Of a stretch of DNA of 21,367 bases, positions 14,241-21,367 are shown piece by piece (position 1 is the first letter of the stretch; the number at the start of each line of letters is the position of its first letter). The notes beneath the pieces are model-generated. The model was not told where the DNA came from and did not search any database. It worked only from the letters and a program-made list of their open reading frames with translations. The translations under genes were made by a program, and so were the position numbers. The stretch spans positions 1-21,367 of the forward strand of contig JAUWCP010000014.1 in assembly GCA_030609245.1 (NCBI GenBank), given 5' to 3'. Source of the DNA: Hyphomicrobium sp. Lineage in GTDB: Bacteria; Pseudomonadota; Alphaproteobacteria; Rhizobiales; Hyphomicrobiaceae.

Positions 14241-16190
14241 CTACTTTACGGGCTCAAGCTTCGTGTCCTCAGGCCGCAACGCTCCGGCCAGCTCCGCTTC
14301 CTCGAGCGCATGAGCAAGCTCCTCACGCGCCTTCTCTGCTTGGCGCTGGCGCGTCCACAGGCTCTCATAGAGACCACCCCTGGCGATCAACTCCGCATGC
14401 GTCCCCTGCTCCACCAACCGGCCCTTTTCGAGCACCAGAATGGTGTCAGCGTGAACGATGGTCGAAAGACGGTGCGCAATGACCAGCGTGGTACGGTCAC
14501 GCGCGACCCGATCGAGCGCATCCTGGATTTCCTTCTCCGTATGGCTATCAAGAGCGCTCGTTGCCTCATCGAGGATGAGGATCGGGGGCGCCTTGAGAAT
14601 CGTGCGAGCGATCGCGACGCGCTGCTTCTCGCCGCCCGACAGCTTCAACCCGCGCTCGCCCACCATGGTTTGATAGGCTTGCGGCAGCCCACGAATGAAC
14701 GCGTCAATCTGAGCGTGCTTGGCCGCATCGTAGACTTCCTGCTCGGTTACGTCGGGGCGGCCATACTTGATGTTGTAGAATATCGTGTCGTTAAACAGCA
14801 CCGTGTCCTGAGGCACGACACCCATCTGCGCCCGCAGACTCTTCTGCGTCACGTCGCGGATGTCCTGACCGTCTATGGTCACGCGGCCTGATTGAATGTC
14901 ATAGAACCGGAAGAGAATACGGCTGATCGTCGATTTTCCCGCACCCGAAGGCCCGACGATCGCAACCATCTTTCCGGGCGGCACCTCAAAAGAGAGATCC
15001 TTCAGGATCTCCCGGTCGGGCTCGTAAGAAAAGCTGACATTCTCAAAACGGATATCGCCCTTCGTAACAGTAAGAGGCTTGGCACCGGGCTTGTCCTTAA
15101 TCTCGGGATCGACCTGGAGCAGCGCAAACATCGTTTCCAGGTCGACGAGGCCTTGTTTGATTTCCCGGTAGACCATGCCCATGAAGTTCAACGGCATGTA
15201 GAGCTGGATCATCAGGGCGTTGATCATCACAAACTCGCCGATGGTGTGCGAACCAGCGATGACGCCGCGCGCAGCCAAAATCATGCAAGCGGTCATGCCC
15301 GCGGTGAAAATCAGCGACTGGCCCGAATTGAGCACAGCGAGGGATTGGTACGTTCTAATCGCTGCCCTTTCGTATCGGGCCATGGACGTATCGAAACGTC
15401 GCGCCTCAAGCTCTTCGTTTCCAAAATATTTGACTGTCTCATAGTTCAAAAGACTGTCGATCGCCTTGGTGTTGGCGTCGGTATCGCTTTCGTTCATCTC
15501 GCGCCGAATGATCATGCGGCGCTCGCTTGCGGCAAAAGTGAACGAAAGGTAGATGGCCACCATGGTCAGCACGATCACCACGTAGTGCCAGTCGAAGTAG
15601 TAGAAAAGAATGCCCGAGATGAGCATCAGCTCTAGCACGGTTGGCACCACGTTCAGGATGCCCATGCGAATGATCAACTCGATGGCCCTGATCGCACGCT
15701 CGATAATGCGTGATACCCCCCCCGTGTGCCGTTCCAGATGGAAGCGTAGCGACAAGCGGTGCAGGTGGGCGAAGGTGCGATTGTTTAACTCACGGACTGC
15801 GTTCTGACCGACTTCGGTGAAGATAACGTCACGGATCTGGTTCAGTACCATCATTAGTACGCGACCCGTGCCGTAAGCGAGGATCAGCGCGCCGACGCCT
15901 AGTGCAATTCCCTGCCCTGTCGTTATCGACGTCACACCAATCTGAGCGGCAAGCTGGTCTGTCGCATTCTTGTAGAAAATCGGGATAGCTACCGTCACAA
16001 GCTTTGCGAGCAGCAGCACCGCAAAGGCCAACACGACGCGCGCACGAAGGTCAGGGCGCCCCTGCGGCCATACGAAGGGCAGAAGCCCCCGGAGCACGAT
16101 CCAATGGTCTGCCCGCGCAGAAACAATCGGAGCTTCATTCACGCTCTTGTCGTCATTGGAGCCATCCAGAAGAGGGGGAAGAAAACGCAT
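14241..16190 (-). CDS. atm1: Atm1-type ABC exporter (fused permease and ATPase)
   Basis: A half-transporter of 649 residues that works as a homodimer. Six membrane helices lie within about 50-340, followed by a nucleotide-binding domain with Walker A GPSGAGKS (413-420), signature LSGGEKQ (518-524), Walker B ILILDE (537-542) and the switch histidine in IAHRLS. The segment LLNYETVKYFGNEE (247-260) is characteristic of the Atm1/ABCB7/HMT1 branch, whose members export glutathione-linked sulfur or metal compounds and are linked to iron-sulfur cluster supply and heavy-metal tolerance. The ATG at 16190 has only a weak ribosome binding site. The LysM gene lies 139 bp upstream on the same strand with a hairpin between them. 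Substrate is inferred from family only. Confidence 0.93.
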   Translation of the reverse strand: MRFLPPLLDGSNDDKSVNEAPIVSARADHWIVLRGLLPFVWPQGRPDLRARVVLAFAVLLLAKLVTVAIPIFYKNATDQLAAQIGVTSITTGQGIALGVGALILAYGTGRVLMMVLNQIRDVIFTEVGQNAVRELNNRTFAHLHRLSLRFHLERHTGGVSRIIERAIRAIELIIRMGILNVVPTVLELMLISGILFYYFDWHYVVIVLTMVAIYLSFTFAASERRMIIRREMNESDTDANTKAIDSLLNYETVKYFGNEELEARRFDTSMARYERAAIRTYQSLAVLNSGQSLIFTAGMTACMILAARGVIAGSHTIGEFVMINALMIQLYMPLNFMGMVYREIKQGLVDLETMFALLQVDPEIKDKPGAKPLTVTKGDIRFENVSFSYEPDREILKDLSFEVPPGKMVAIVGPSGAGKSTISRILFRFYDIQSGRVTIDGQDIRDVTQKSLRAQMGVVPQDTVLFNDTIFYNIKYGRPDVTEQEVYDAAKHAQIDAFIRGLPQAYQTMVGERGLKLSGGEKQRVAIARTILKAPPILILDEATSALDSHTEKEIQDALDRVARDRTTLVIAHRLSTIVHADTILVLEKGRLVEQGTHAELIARGGLYESLWTRQRQAEKAREELAHALEEAELAGALRPEDTKLEPVK

Positions 16191-16234
16191 ATGACCTGCT
16201 TTGATGGAGAACTTGGGCGCCAGTGGCAGCGCAA

Positions 16235-16258
16235 CGCCGCCCAGAAATCTGGGCGCCG
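16235..16258. terminator. Strong hairpin between the LysM and Atm1-type genes
   Basis: A perfect 7-bp GC-rich stem (CGCCCAG 16238-16244, CTGGGCG 16249-16255) closes an AAAT tetraloop, with two more base pairs beyond one mismatch. It lies downstream of the leftward LysM gene and ahead of the leftward exporter gene. No T-run follows on either strand, so a classic intrinsic terminator is not supported; it could cause partial termination, or stabilise the upstream mRNA's 3' end. Confidence 0.35.
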
Positions 16259-16329
16259 CTGTGTCCCCGGCCTGGGTTCGTGACCGATGCTATCTGCGGC
16301 CGAATACCGTGGCCAGCGTGACTCAGCGT

Positions 16330-18318
16330 TTATCGCCTAAGCGCGGGAATATATAGGCGCTGGCGCGGATAAATGCGGTTCGGGTTGCGGATCCGGCGCC
16401 GGTTCGCACCATAAATACGCCGATACTTCGACCCTTTGCCATAATGGCGCTTGGCAATTCCCCACAGCGTATCGCCACGCCGAACCACATACATGCCGCT
16501 TCGCCCGTGAACGCTCGCGCGATGGCGTTTGCGGTGGACGTTACGCGGGGCGATTTGCTTTGCGCCACGGCCCCAGCAGTCTTTTCGGTAGCGAGACGTA
16601 CGCGCCCGATTCCTGCGCGACTTGTAAGCATAAACGCGTGTGCGCGATCGTACCCCTGCGGCACGCCGGCGATAGCGGCTCTTGCGTACGCGCTTTTTGC
16701 GGAGACTGGCCTTGCGGACGCGCACCTTCTTTCTCTTCGCCCGCGGTCGGCTTGGGGTCGAGACACGCTTTTCCGCGCCGGCCGTAGGCAACCGATCGTT
16801 GGCTGGCCGGTTGCTTGCTGGTTCCTTGGCAACGGGCACTGGAGGCGGTTCTGTTTTCTCTGTATCCGATGGCGCATGGCTGTCGCCGGACTGAGGCACC
16901 GCAGTCGACTCGGCGACCCGTGACGCTTTGGCTGCCTGAGCGTGGCGTTTGGCTTCCGCTTCCATCGCAGTCCTGCGCCTTGCCTCCGCCTCCGCGTCTT
17001 CAACCTTGCGTTTGGATTCTGCGTCCTCAGCGAGCCGTTTGGCTTGCACCTCGTCTGCTAGCCGCTTGGCCTCCGCTTCTCTCGCAGCCTTGCGCTCAGC
17101 TTCGGCTTCTTCTGCGAGGCGCTTAGTCTCAGCCTCTTCCTCAGCTTTGCGTTTAGCTTCTGATTCCTCGGCCAGGCGTTTGGCTTCAGCCTCGTCTGCC
17201 AGCCGCTTGGCCTCCGCTTCTCTCGCAGCCTTGCGCTCGGCTTCGGCTTTTTCTGCGAGACGCTTAGTCTCAGCCTCTTCCTCAGCTCTGCGTTTGGCTT
17301 CTGATTCCTCGGCCAGGCTCTCAGCTTCGGCTTCCGCAGCAAGCCGTTTGGCTTGCACCTCATCGGTCAGCCGTTTTCTTTCCGCCTCTATCGCAGCGCT
17401 GCGCTTGACGTCGGCCTCCTCGGCAAGACGTTCGGCTTCCGTGTCCCTCTCCGCTTCACGCTCAGCCTCTGCTTTTTCTGCGAGTCGCTTGACCTCTTCG
17501 GCATTGAGTTTGGGCTCGGCCCCCGGACCGCCGCCTGAGGTCCCTGTTTCGTCTTCCGCCTCAGCTAGGTCAGTAGCGGGCGCCGGTTCTTTTTGAGTGG
17601 CGGGCTGTTCTGCAGCCGGCAAAGTTACCGTATTGGGGTCGATCTGGGCCTCCGCCTCAGGTGGCGAGGTCCCTGCCTCCGCGGTTGGACGTGGACCACC
17701 TTCGCCTTCGGCCTCCACCACCGCTTTCCAGGGATCTTCTCCATCCCGCGGCTGCACGAGCTTCTTGACGATTTCATTGTGATAGGAGCGATGGGCGCGG
17801 GCCAGCCACTCGCGGATGTTTTCAATGATTGAACCCCACCCCGGCGGCGGCGGAGGTGGTATCTGCGCCGGCGGCGCTGTCGGCAGCTCAGCTTGAGCCA
17901 CCACACGGCTTGGCGGCGTCACGATTTTAACCTCGCCCGAAGGGTTCTTGAGCTTGGCAACGATAATATTTTCGTAGTCGCGTGAGGCCCGGGCGAGCCA
18001 ATCCCATACTGGAATCAGCGTTAGATCATTTGCGCGTTGCGCGCTCTTCTCCCCTGCGTCCCGACCCTTGTCCTGAACCGGGGCGTCGCCTTCTTGCTCC
18101 GAGAGAATATCGGAAAAGCGCTTTGAAGCAGCGCCGGCAAGATCCTCTGCACGGCGGCGCAAGTTGCCAACGCTTTCGCGTTGACGCGCAGATTGATCTC
18201 CAATGCGTTGTACTGCGCTAGACCCTCCAGACGTGGGAGAAGCCTGCGCCTGAACAGAACCCGCGGCTAGCCCAGTAAATGTCGCCAATAGCACGAAGGA
18301 GGAACGGATACCCGTCAT
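16330..18318 (-). CDS. Secreted LysM protein with long Glu/Ala/Lys coiled coil
   Basis: A 662-residue exported protein. Residues 1-25 form a signal peptide ending in VQAQA. Two copies of an unrecognised motif follow: WLARASRDYENIIVAKL (from 107) and WLARAHRSYHNEIVKKL (from 171), with a run of prolines at 154-159 between them. A TolA-like coiled coil rich in KRLAEEAEAE spans about 272-470. It is followed by a Pro-rich linker and an extremely basic region (about 520-605, with many Arg, Lys and Tyr). A single LysM domain closes the protein, MYVVRRGDTLWGIAKRHYG to YPRQRLYIP (609-657), and should bind peptidoglycan. The protein probably spans or organises the periplasm, anchored to the wall at its C-terminus. 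Only one cysteine is present (C581). It is transcribed toward the Atm1-type gene. Confidence 0.85.
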   Translation of the reverse strand: MTGIRSSFVLLATFTGLAAGSVQAQASPTSGGSSAVQRIGDQSARQRESVGNLRRRAEDLAGAASKRFSDILSEQEGDAPVQDKGRDAGEKSAQRANDLTLIPVWDWLARASRDYENIIVAKLKNPSGEVKIVTPPSRVVAQAELPTAPPAQIPPPPPPGWGSIIENIREWLARAHRSYHNEIVKKLVQPRDGEDPWKAVVEAEGEGGPRPTAEAGTSPPEAEAQIDPNTVTLPAAEQPATQKEPAPATDLAEAEDETGTSGGGPGAEPKLNAEEVKRLAEKAEAEREAERDTEAERLAEEADVKRSAAIEAERKRLTDEVQAKRLAAEAEAESLAEESEAKRRAEEEAETKRLAEKAEAERKAAREAEAKRLADEAEAKRLAEESEAKRKAEEEAETKRLAEEAEAERKAAREAEAKRLADEVQAKRLAEDAESKRKVEDAEAEARRRTAMEAEAKRHAQAAKASRVAESTAVPQSGDSHAPSDTEKTEPPPVPVAKEPASNRPANDRLPTAGAEKRVSTPSRPRAKRKKVRVRKASLRKKRVRKSRYRRRAAGVRSRTRVYAYKSRRNRARTSRYRKDCWGRGAKQIAPRNVHRKRHRASVHGRSGMYVVRRGDTLWGIAKRHYGKGSKYRRIYGANRRRIRNPNRIYPRQRLYIPALRR
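17051..17332. repeat. 141-bp tandem duplication inside the LysM coiled-coil region
   Basis: Two adjacent 141-bp units (17051-17191 and 17192-17332) differ at only a few bases and encode two 47-residue coiled-coil units, roughly residues 330-423. The period is a multiple of three, so the reading frame is kept. The near identity at DNA level, including third positions, points to a recent duplication rather than mere compositional bias. Confidence 0.8.
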
Positions 18319-18638
18319 AGCGTTTCGGCCCCGGTGATCGCACGCTATATTATCGTGCTATTTCTTATGGTTACGTAACTTTTCGAAGATTTGACCTAAG
18401 TCCATTGCCCAAAATAAGCACATGTAGGCCAGTGCGCCAATCGTGTGTTCGCAAGCGAGGATAACGCCCACGCGGTGAACGGCGCGTCAGCCCTACGGTC
18501 CATAGGATTTTTGTGCACTCTACGGCCGCAAGCCCCAAATAAGCCGTAGCTGGTTCTACGATCAGGTGTCGCACCCGAGCGACCGAACCCCTATAGATCT
18601 GCGGCCAACCCCACGGCGAAATCGATGGACCCCACTCT
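18319..18638. other. 320-bp intergenic region between divergent LysM and LOG genes
   Basis: No gene is supported here; a minus-strand open frame crossing it overlaps the LOG start and has no family features. It must contain promoters for both divergent genes. Near the LysM end it is A+T-rich around 18345-18375 and holds a short inverted repeat, GCACG (18340-18344) with CGTGC (18354-18358), around TATATTAT, which could be a promoter -10 region or operator. Further on is CTACGGC (18520-18526) with GCCGTAG (18543-18549), a 7-bp stem around a 16-base loop, which lies in the likely leader of the LOG gene. Confidence 0.5.
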
Positions 18639-19268
18639 ATGAGCAAGCAGCCCATTTCAAACAAAACCGATGCTCGCGTCGTGCACAACATTTGCGTCTA
18701 TTGCGGATCCGGCGTGGGTAAAAGCCCCGCCTATCGAGCGGCGGCGCGTACTCTGGGGAAAGCCCTTGCAGAACACGAAATCGGCCTCGTCTATGGTGGT
18801 GGAGACTTAGGACTCATGGGCGACATCGCCCACACCACGCTCGACCACGGCGGGCATGTGACCGGCATTATCCCTCAGTTTCTCACCCGTAAAGAACAAA
18901 TGCTACGCGACGTCGACGAGCTGATCGTGACGCAGGACATGCATGAGCGCAAAAGATTGATGTTTGAGCGCTCAGATGGGTTCGTTGCGCTCTCCGGTGG
19001 GATCGGCACGCTTGAGGAACTCGTTGAGCAGCTCACTTGGGTGCAGCTCGGCCGTCATACCAAGCCGGTAATCGTCGCTAACATCGAAGGATTCTGGGAT
19101 CCGTTCTTGAACATTCTGACCCACATGAAGGCGGACGGATTCATTCGCCCCGGTGTCAACGTACGCTTCACTGTTGTGGATGACGCAACAAAGATCGTAC
19201 CTGCCGTCATCGCCGAAGCTTCTAAGCGCGTGCCCGCTAGAGACGAAGCCATCCTAACTAAGTTCTAA
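18639..19268 (+). CDS. LOG-family protein (TIGR00730; nucleotide 5'-monophosphate phosphoribohydrolase)
   Basis: LOG-family enzymes hydrolyse the N-glycosidic bond of nucleoside 5'-monophosphates, including cytokinin riboside monophosphates or AMP. The 209-residue protein has a Rossmann-like start (ICVYCGSGVGKSPAY, 18-32), GLVYGGGDLGLMG (49-61), the conserved MHERKRLMFE (101-110) and SGGIGTLEE (119-127), which contains the catalytic glutamate. The usual motif is PGGxGTxxE; here the first proline is replaced by serine. The ATG at 18639 has no good ribosome binding site, but no other start suits the conserved N-terminus. It converges with the dsbB-like gene, the two stops being 27 bp apart. Substrate is not predictable; the name lysine decarboxylase used for this family in old annotations is wrong. 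Confidence 0.88.
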   Translation: MSKQPISNKTDARVVHNICVYCGSGVGKSPAYRAAARTLGKALAEHEIGLVYGGGDLGLMGDIAHTTLDHGGHVTGIIPQFLTRKEQMLRDVDELIVTQDMHERKRLMFERSDGFVALSGGIGTLEELVEQLTWVQLGRHTKPVIVANIEGFWDPFLNILTHMKADGFIRPGVNVRFTVVDDATKIVPAVIAEASKRVPARDEAILTKF

Positions 19269-19295
19269 ACGTCGCTTAGTGTGCGTTGCAGATCC

Positions 19296-19853
19296 TTAGG
19301 TCGTGTCTGGGCGATGCAGTAGCTCGTAAACAACAGGATTTGCCGGGCAAAAGCCGAAGCCGCACTCGATTAGGGCCCCGGCGGCATTGAGGAATGCAAT
19401 ACCAATAACGAGCCAAACGGCTACGCGTTCAAATAGACCAAGAGACGGCGGCTGGGCCCGCCCGGAGAATTGCTTATTGAACAGCAGCACCGCGGCACAA
19501 GCAGCGATGGCCCCGATGAAAAAGATGAAGGCCCAGGTATAGAAATGATAACCAAGGATGGACGACCCGAAACCGGGGTCACCCGGCTGGATATGCAGCA
19601 AAACCTGACGAGCGGCGATACCCGCTCCGGCCAGGGCGGCAATGATGGTCAACCCATAATGGCTGGGTTTTGGCCCGTACCGCAAAGTTAGGATCGGGCC
19701 CACCGCAAGGGCCGTGAATGCTACTCTTTGCAATAGGCAAAGGGGACAGGGAAGCTCCTGCAGCGTTATCTGGAAGACGAAGGCCTCCAGCAGAACGACA
19801 GAAATGACATAGAGACCCAATGTGTTGAGTAAAACCGCAATGCGAGGCGTCAT
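19296..19853 (-). CDS. dsbB: DsbB-type disulfide bond formation protein, five membrane segments
   Basis: DsbB-family proteins oxidise the periplasmic thiol oxidase DsbA and pass the electrons to quinone. From the ATG at 19853 the protein has 185 residues (a TTG at 19865 would add four). The first redox pair is in PCPLCLLQR (C36, C39) after the first membrane segment. The periplasmic loop after the third segment (HIQPGDPGFGSSILGYHFYTW) has no cysteine. Instead the second pair, ECGFGFC (C164, C169), follows a fifth hydrophobic segment (about 142-160). Counting segments from a cytoplasmic N-terminus, both pairs fall on the periplasmic side, so the chemistry is plausible. A further cysteine (C119) lies in the fourth segment. 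The gene directly follows a 52-codon membrane-protein gene on the same strand. Confidence 0.85.
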   Translation of the reverse strand: MTPRIAVLLNTLGLYVISVVLLEAFVFQITLQELPCPLCLLQRVAFTALAVGPILTLRYGPKPSHYGLTIIAALAGAGIAARQVLLHIQPGDPGFGSSILGYHFYTWAFIFFIGAIAACAAVLLFNKQFSGRAQPPSLGLFERVAVWLVIGIAFLNAAGALIECGFGFCPANPVVYELLHRPDTT

Positions 19854-19871
19854 CTTCGGCACCAAGGTCGT

Positions 19872-20030
19872 CTAGAATGACAGCGGAAGCTTGCTCGATG
19901 CATGGTGGAGGTACAGCGCGCCGGTCAACACCATAGCCAAGGCGAAAAGCATGAACGCCTTGCGCGGCGTGCCGAACCACGCAACAAGCATGGTTGCGGC
20001 GAACAATGAAAAGAGACCAGCAAAAAACAT
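19872..20030 (-). CDS. Small two-segment membrane protein (DUF5993-like)
   Basis: A 52-residue frame from ATG at 20030 to TAG at 19872. It has two hydrophobic segments (about 2-19 and 25-40) separated by FGTPRKAF, and ends YLHHASSKLPLSF. The hairpin form and the HHA-x3-6-L-x-L-x-F ending match my recollection of DUF5993, a family of tiny membrane proteins. It is placed just upstream of the dsbB-like gene (the stop is 6-18 bp before either possible dsbB start), so co-transcription is likely, and it may be an accessory to that oxidoreductase. The ribosome binding site is weak (GGCGAG). The other frames over this stretch overlap the divergent protease gene or lack membrane-protein character. Function unknown. 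Confidence 0.7.
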   Translation of the reverse strand: MFFAGLFSLFAATMLVAWFGTPRKAFMLFALAMVLTGALYLHHASSKLPLSF

Positions 20031-20066
20031 CGCGACACTCGCCGAGTTGCGGCCGACAGAGCTAGC

Positions 20067-21059
20067 ATGTCCTTGGAAAGAGATCCAAATAGAAACCCGA
20101 AGCGCAATTGGCGCATTGGCATTCTATATAATGCCAACCTTGTCCAGATGGCGTTGCTGCTAGCAACGTTTGCGATCCTCATTGAGCTGGCGTTTTGGGC
20201 CATCTGGGGGGCGACGGGCGTGCTCGTTGGGCTCCTCATTGTTGCTGGTGGCACGGCACTCGCATTGCGACTGAAACCAGAGAGCGTGATGCACCTTTAT
20301 GGAGCGCGCGCGCCGGAGCCAGGAACCCAGACGCAGGCTGCCGGTCTCGCCGCCGAATTGGCTCAACGAGCGCAGTTGGTTCGAGCACCAAAGATCTACA
20401 TCATTCCCAGCGGGATGCTCAGCGCCTTCTCCGCGGGCACCTCTGAGCGATCGTGCATTGCGCTCACTGAGGGCGTGCTGCGCCAACTCACGATGCGCGA
20501 AATTGCCGATGTCCTGGCACATGAAATCGCGCACATCCGCAATGGTGATCTAGTGCTCATGAGTGTCGCCGACGTGGTCTCGCGACTGGTACAGGTGCTC
20601 TACTATCTCGGATTGTTCTTACTTGCCCTCAACCTGTTTCGTATTGTGGTGGACGAGGAGCTCATATCATGGTGGGCCATTGCGATCCTCGTCGCTGCGC
20701 CCGCTGTGATGAATCTCTTACAGCTGTCGCTTTCTAAGCAGCGGGAGTTCGACGCCGACCGCACTGCGGCCTTGTTGACTGGCGACCCCCTGGGGCTGGC
20801 TTCAGCCATCACACGGCTCGACACATCCACTGGACATGTTATCGACGACGTTTTGCCGCCCGTGCCGGCGCGGCGCGTTCCCCAACCCTCATTGCTGCGT
20901 TGTCACCCCGCCGCCAACCTTCGCGTAGCCCGCCTGCGCAAGCTTGAGGCGCCCCCGGTACCGCCTCTCGATATCGCCGAGGAGCCGCGCATTTCACTCG
21001 TAGGCGTGGGACCAATTGCGATGCGCGCCCGTTATCGTTGGCCAGGGGTTTGGTTCTAA
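20067..21059 (+). CDS. HtpX-like membrane zinc metalloprotease (M48 family)
   Basis: A 330-residue membrane protease, probably with its active site in the cytoplasm, of the type that degrades damaged membrane proteins. Two membrane segments lie at about 26-68 and two more at about 168-222. The zinc site HEIAH is at 152-156, and the third ligand is E227 in REFDADRTA. The C-terminal part (PPVPARRVPQPSLLRCHPA, about 266-285) is the usual M48B extension. The ATG at 20067 lies only 36 bp from the divergent small membrane-protein start, so their promoters must overlap. Several HtpX paralogues are common in alphaproteobacteria, and this shorter, Pro-rich-tailed type is not necessarily the stress-induced htpX itself, so I leave the symbol blank. 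Confidence 0.88.
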   Translation: MSLERDPNRNPKRNWRIGILYNANLVQMALLLATFAILIELAFWAIWGATGVLVGLLIVAGGTALALRLKPESVMHLYGARAPEPGTQTQAAGLAAELAQRAQLVRAPKIYIIPSGMLSAFSAGTSERSCIALTEGVLRQLTMREIADVLAHEIAHIRNGDLVLMSVADVVSRLVQVLYYLGLFLLALNLFRIVVDEELISWWAIAILVAAPAVMNLLQLSLSKQREFDADRTAALLTGDPLGLASAITRLDTSTGHVIDDVLPPVPARRVPQPSLLRCHPAANLRVARLRKLEAPPVPPLDIAEEPRISLVGVGPIAMRARYRWPGVWF

Positions 21060-21197
21060 ACGGTCATAACCAGCCCACCTAGCGCCGTCCCGTCGCATTT
21101 TGCGTTCACATCGTATTCAGCCCCCAATCGCCACATTGTCGTGGCTCAATCTGAGGTCTCGATTCTCGTGCCCGGAGCTGGATGAGGCTTGAATAAA

Positions 21198-21367
21198 ATG
21201 TATGTCCTTAGAGTTCCATTTATTGCCGCACTTTTGCTGCTTGCCGGTCCTGCCATGCTCGGACCGGCACCCGCCGTTGCTGGGCGGGCCGAACTCATCG
21301 ACGTCTCGATTTTTTATGAAGACCTCAACGAGGGCGGTGATTGGTTTGAGCACCCGCGCCACGGCTA
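21198..21367 (+). CDS. 5' end of a secreted protein, possibly DUF6600-like (partial)
   Basis: An ATG at 21198, with GAGG about ten bases upstream, opens a frame that continues to the window edge (56 full codons). The first 30 residues are a clear signal peptide: MYVLRVP, a Leu/Ala-rich core, then APAVAG. The mature part begins RAELIDVSIFYEDLNEGGDW and continues with FEHPRHGY. An FY.DL followed by G.W and HPR.GY recalls the repeated motif of DUF6600-type secreted proteins, in which Trp/Tyr/Pro-rich units recur. Too little is visible to be sure. It is in the same direction as the protease, 138 bp downstream; that gap shows no gene. Confidence 0.6.
   Translation, partial: MYVLRVPFIAALLLLAGPAMLGPAPAVAGRAELIDVSIFYEDLNEGGDWFEHPRHG

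Noticed and set aside
17051..17332. Possible CRISPR-like periodic repeats
   Set aside because: The units are adjacent, in frame and coding, with no spacers and no cas genes nearby.
16949..17596. 215-codon Ala/Ser/Leu-rich open frame antisense to the LysM coiled coil
   Set aside because: Low-complexity mirror of the repetitive coiled-coil codons, not an independent gene.
18371..18691. 106-codon minus-strand frame across the LysM/LOG intergenic region
   Set aside because: It overlaps the start of the LOG gene, shows no ribosome binding site or domain, and would block a region expected to hold promoters.

Overview
The window is about 60% G+C with densely packed genes and reads as chromosomal DNA of an alphaproteobacterium. 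Hyphomicrobiales, perhaps Hyphomicrobium-like, is my inference from the protein styles (Atm1-type exporter, FccB with SoxYZ, LOG and M48 paralogues) and from a palindromic intergenic repeat. I see no tRNA, rRNA, CRISPR array, insertion sequence or prophage gene. All complete genes look intact.

Layout. At the left edge lie the first 15 codons of an unidentified leftward gene, then an acyl-CoA synthetase (fadD, rightward). Facing it is a tight leftward run, fadE - fadJ - fadI - cfa (9339 down to 2025, gaps of 48-76 bp): acyl-CoA dehydrogenase, the bifunctional hydratase/hydroxyacyl-CoA dehydrogenase, the thiolase, and a cyclopropane-fatty-acid synthase. With fadD this is a complete route from activation through each step of beta-oxidation, plus a membrane-lipid modifying enzyme. 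From 9609 to 12170 there is a compact sulfur-oxidation module: a monoheme cytochrome c, the flavoprotein of flavocytochrome c sulfide dehydrogenase (fccB), and the sulfur-carrier pair soxY/soxZ, without soxA, soxX, soxB or soxCD in view. Next come a Na+/Ca2+-exchanger-like antiporter, a membrane protein of unknown function, an Atm1-type ABC exporter and a large secreted LysM protein with a Glu/Ala/Lys coiled coil. The right end holds a LOG-family phosphoribohydrolase, a DsbB-type oxidoreductase with a tiny 52-residue membrane protein directly upstream, an HtpX-like M48 protease, and the beginning of a secreted protein that runs off the window.

Most notable points. (1) Two copies of a roughly 150-bp palindromic repeat each sit between convergent genes; in the second copy the terminal TAGAGC/GCTCTA sequences provide the stop codons of both flanking genes. 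(2) FccB and SoxYZ form a reduced sulfide/sulfur module. (3) The LysM protein carries two copies of an unrecognised WLARA motif and a recent 141-bp internal duplication. (4) The DsbB relative has its second cysteine pair after a fifth membrane segment, and is linked to a small membrane protein that I recognise as DUF5993-like. I found no clearly new multi-gene system; the repeat family and the duplicated WLARA motif are the best leads.
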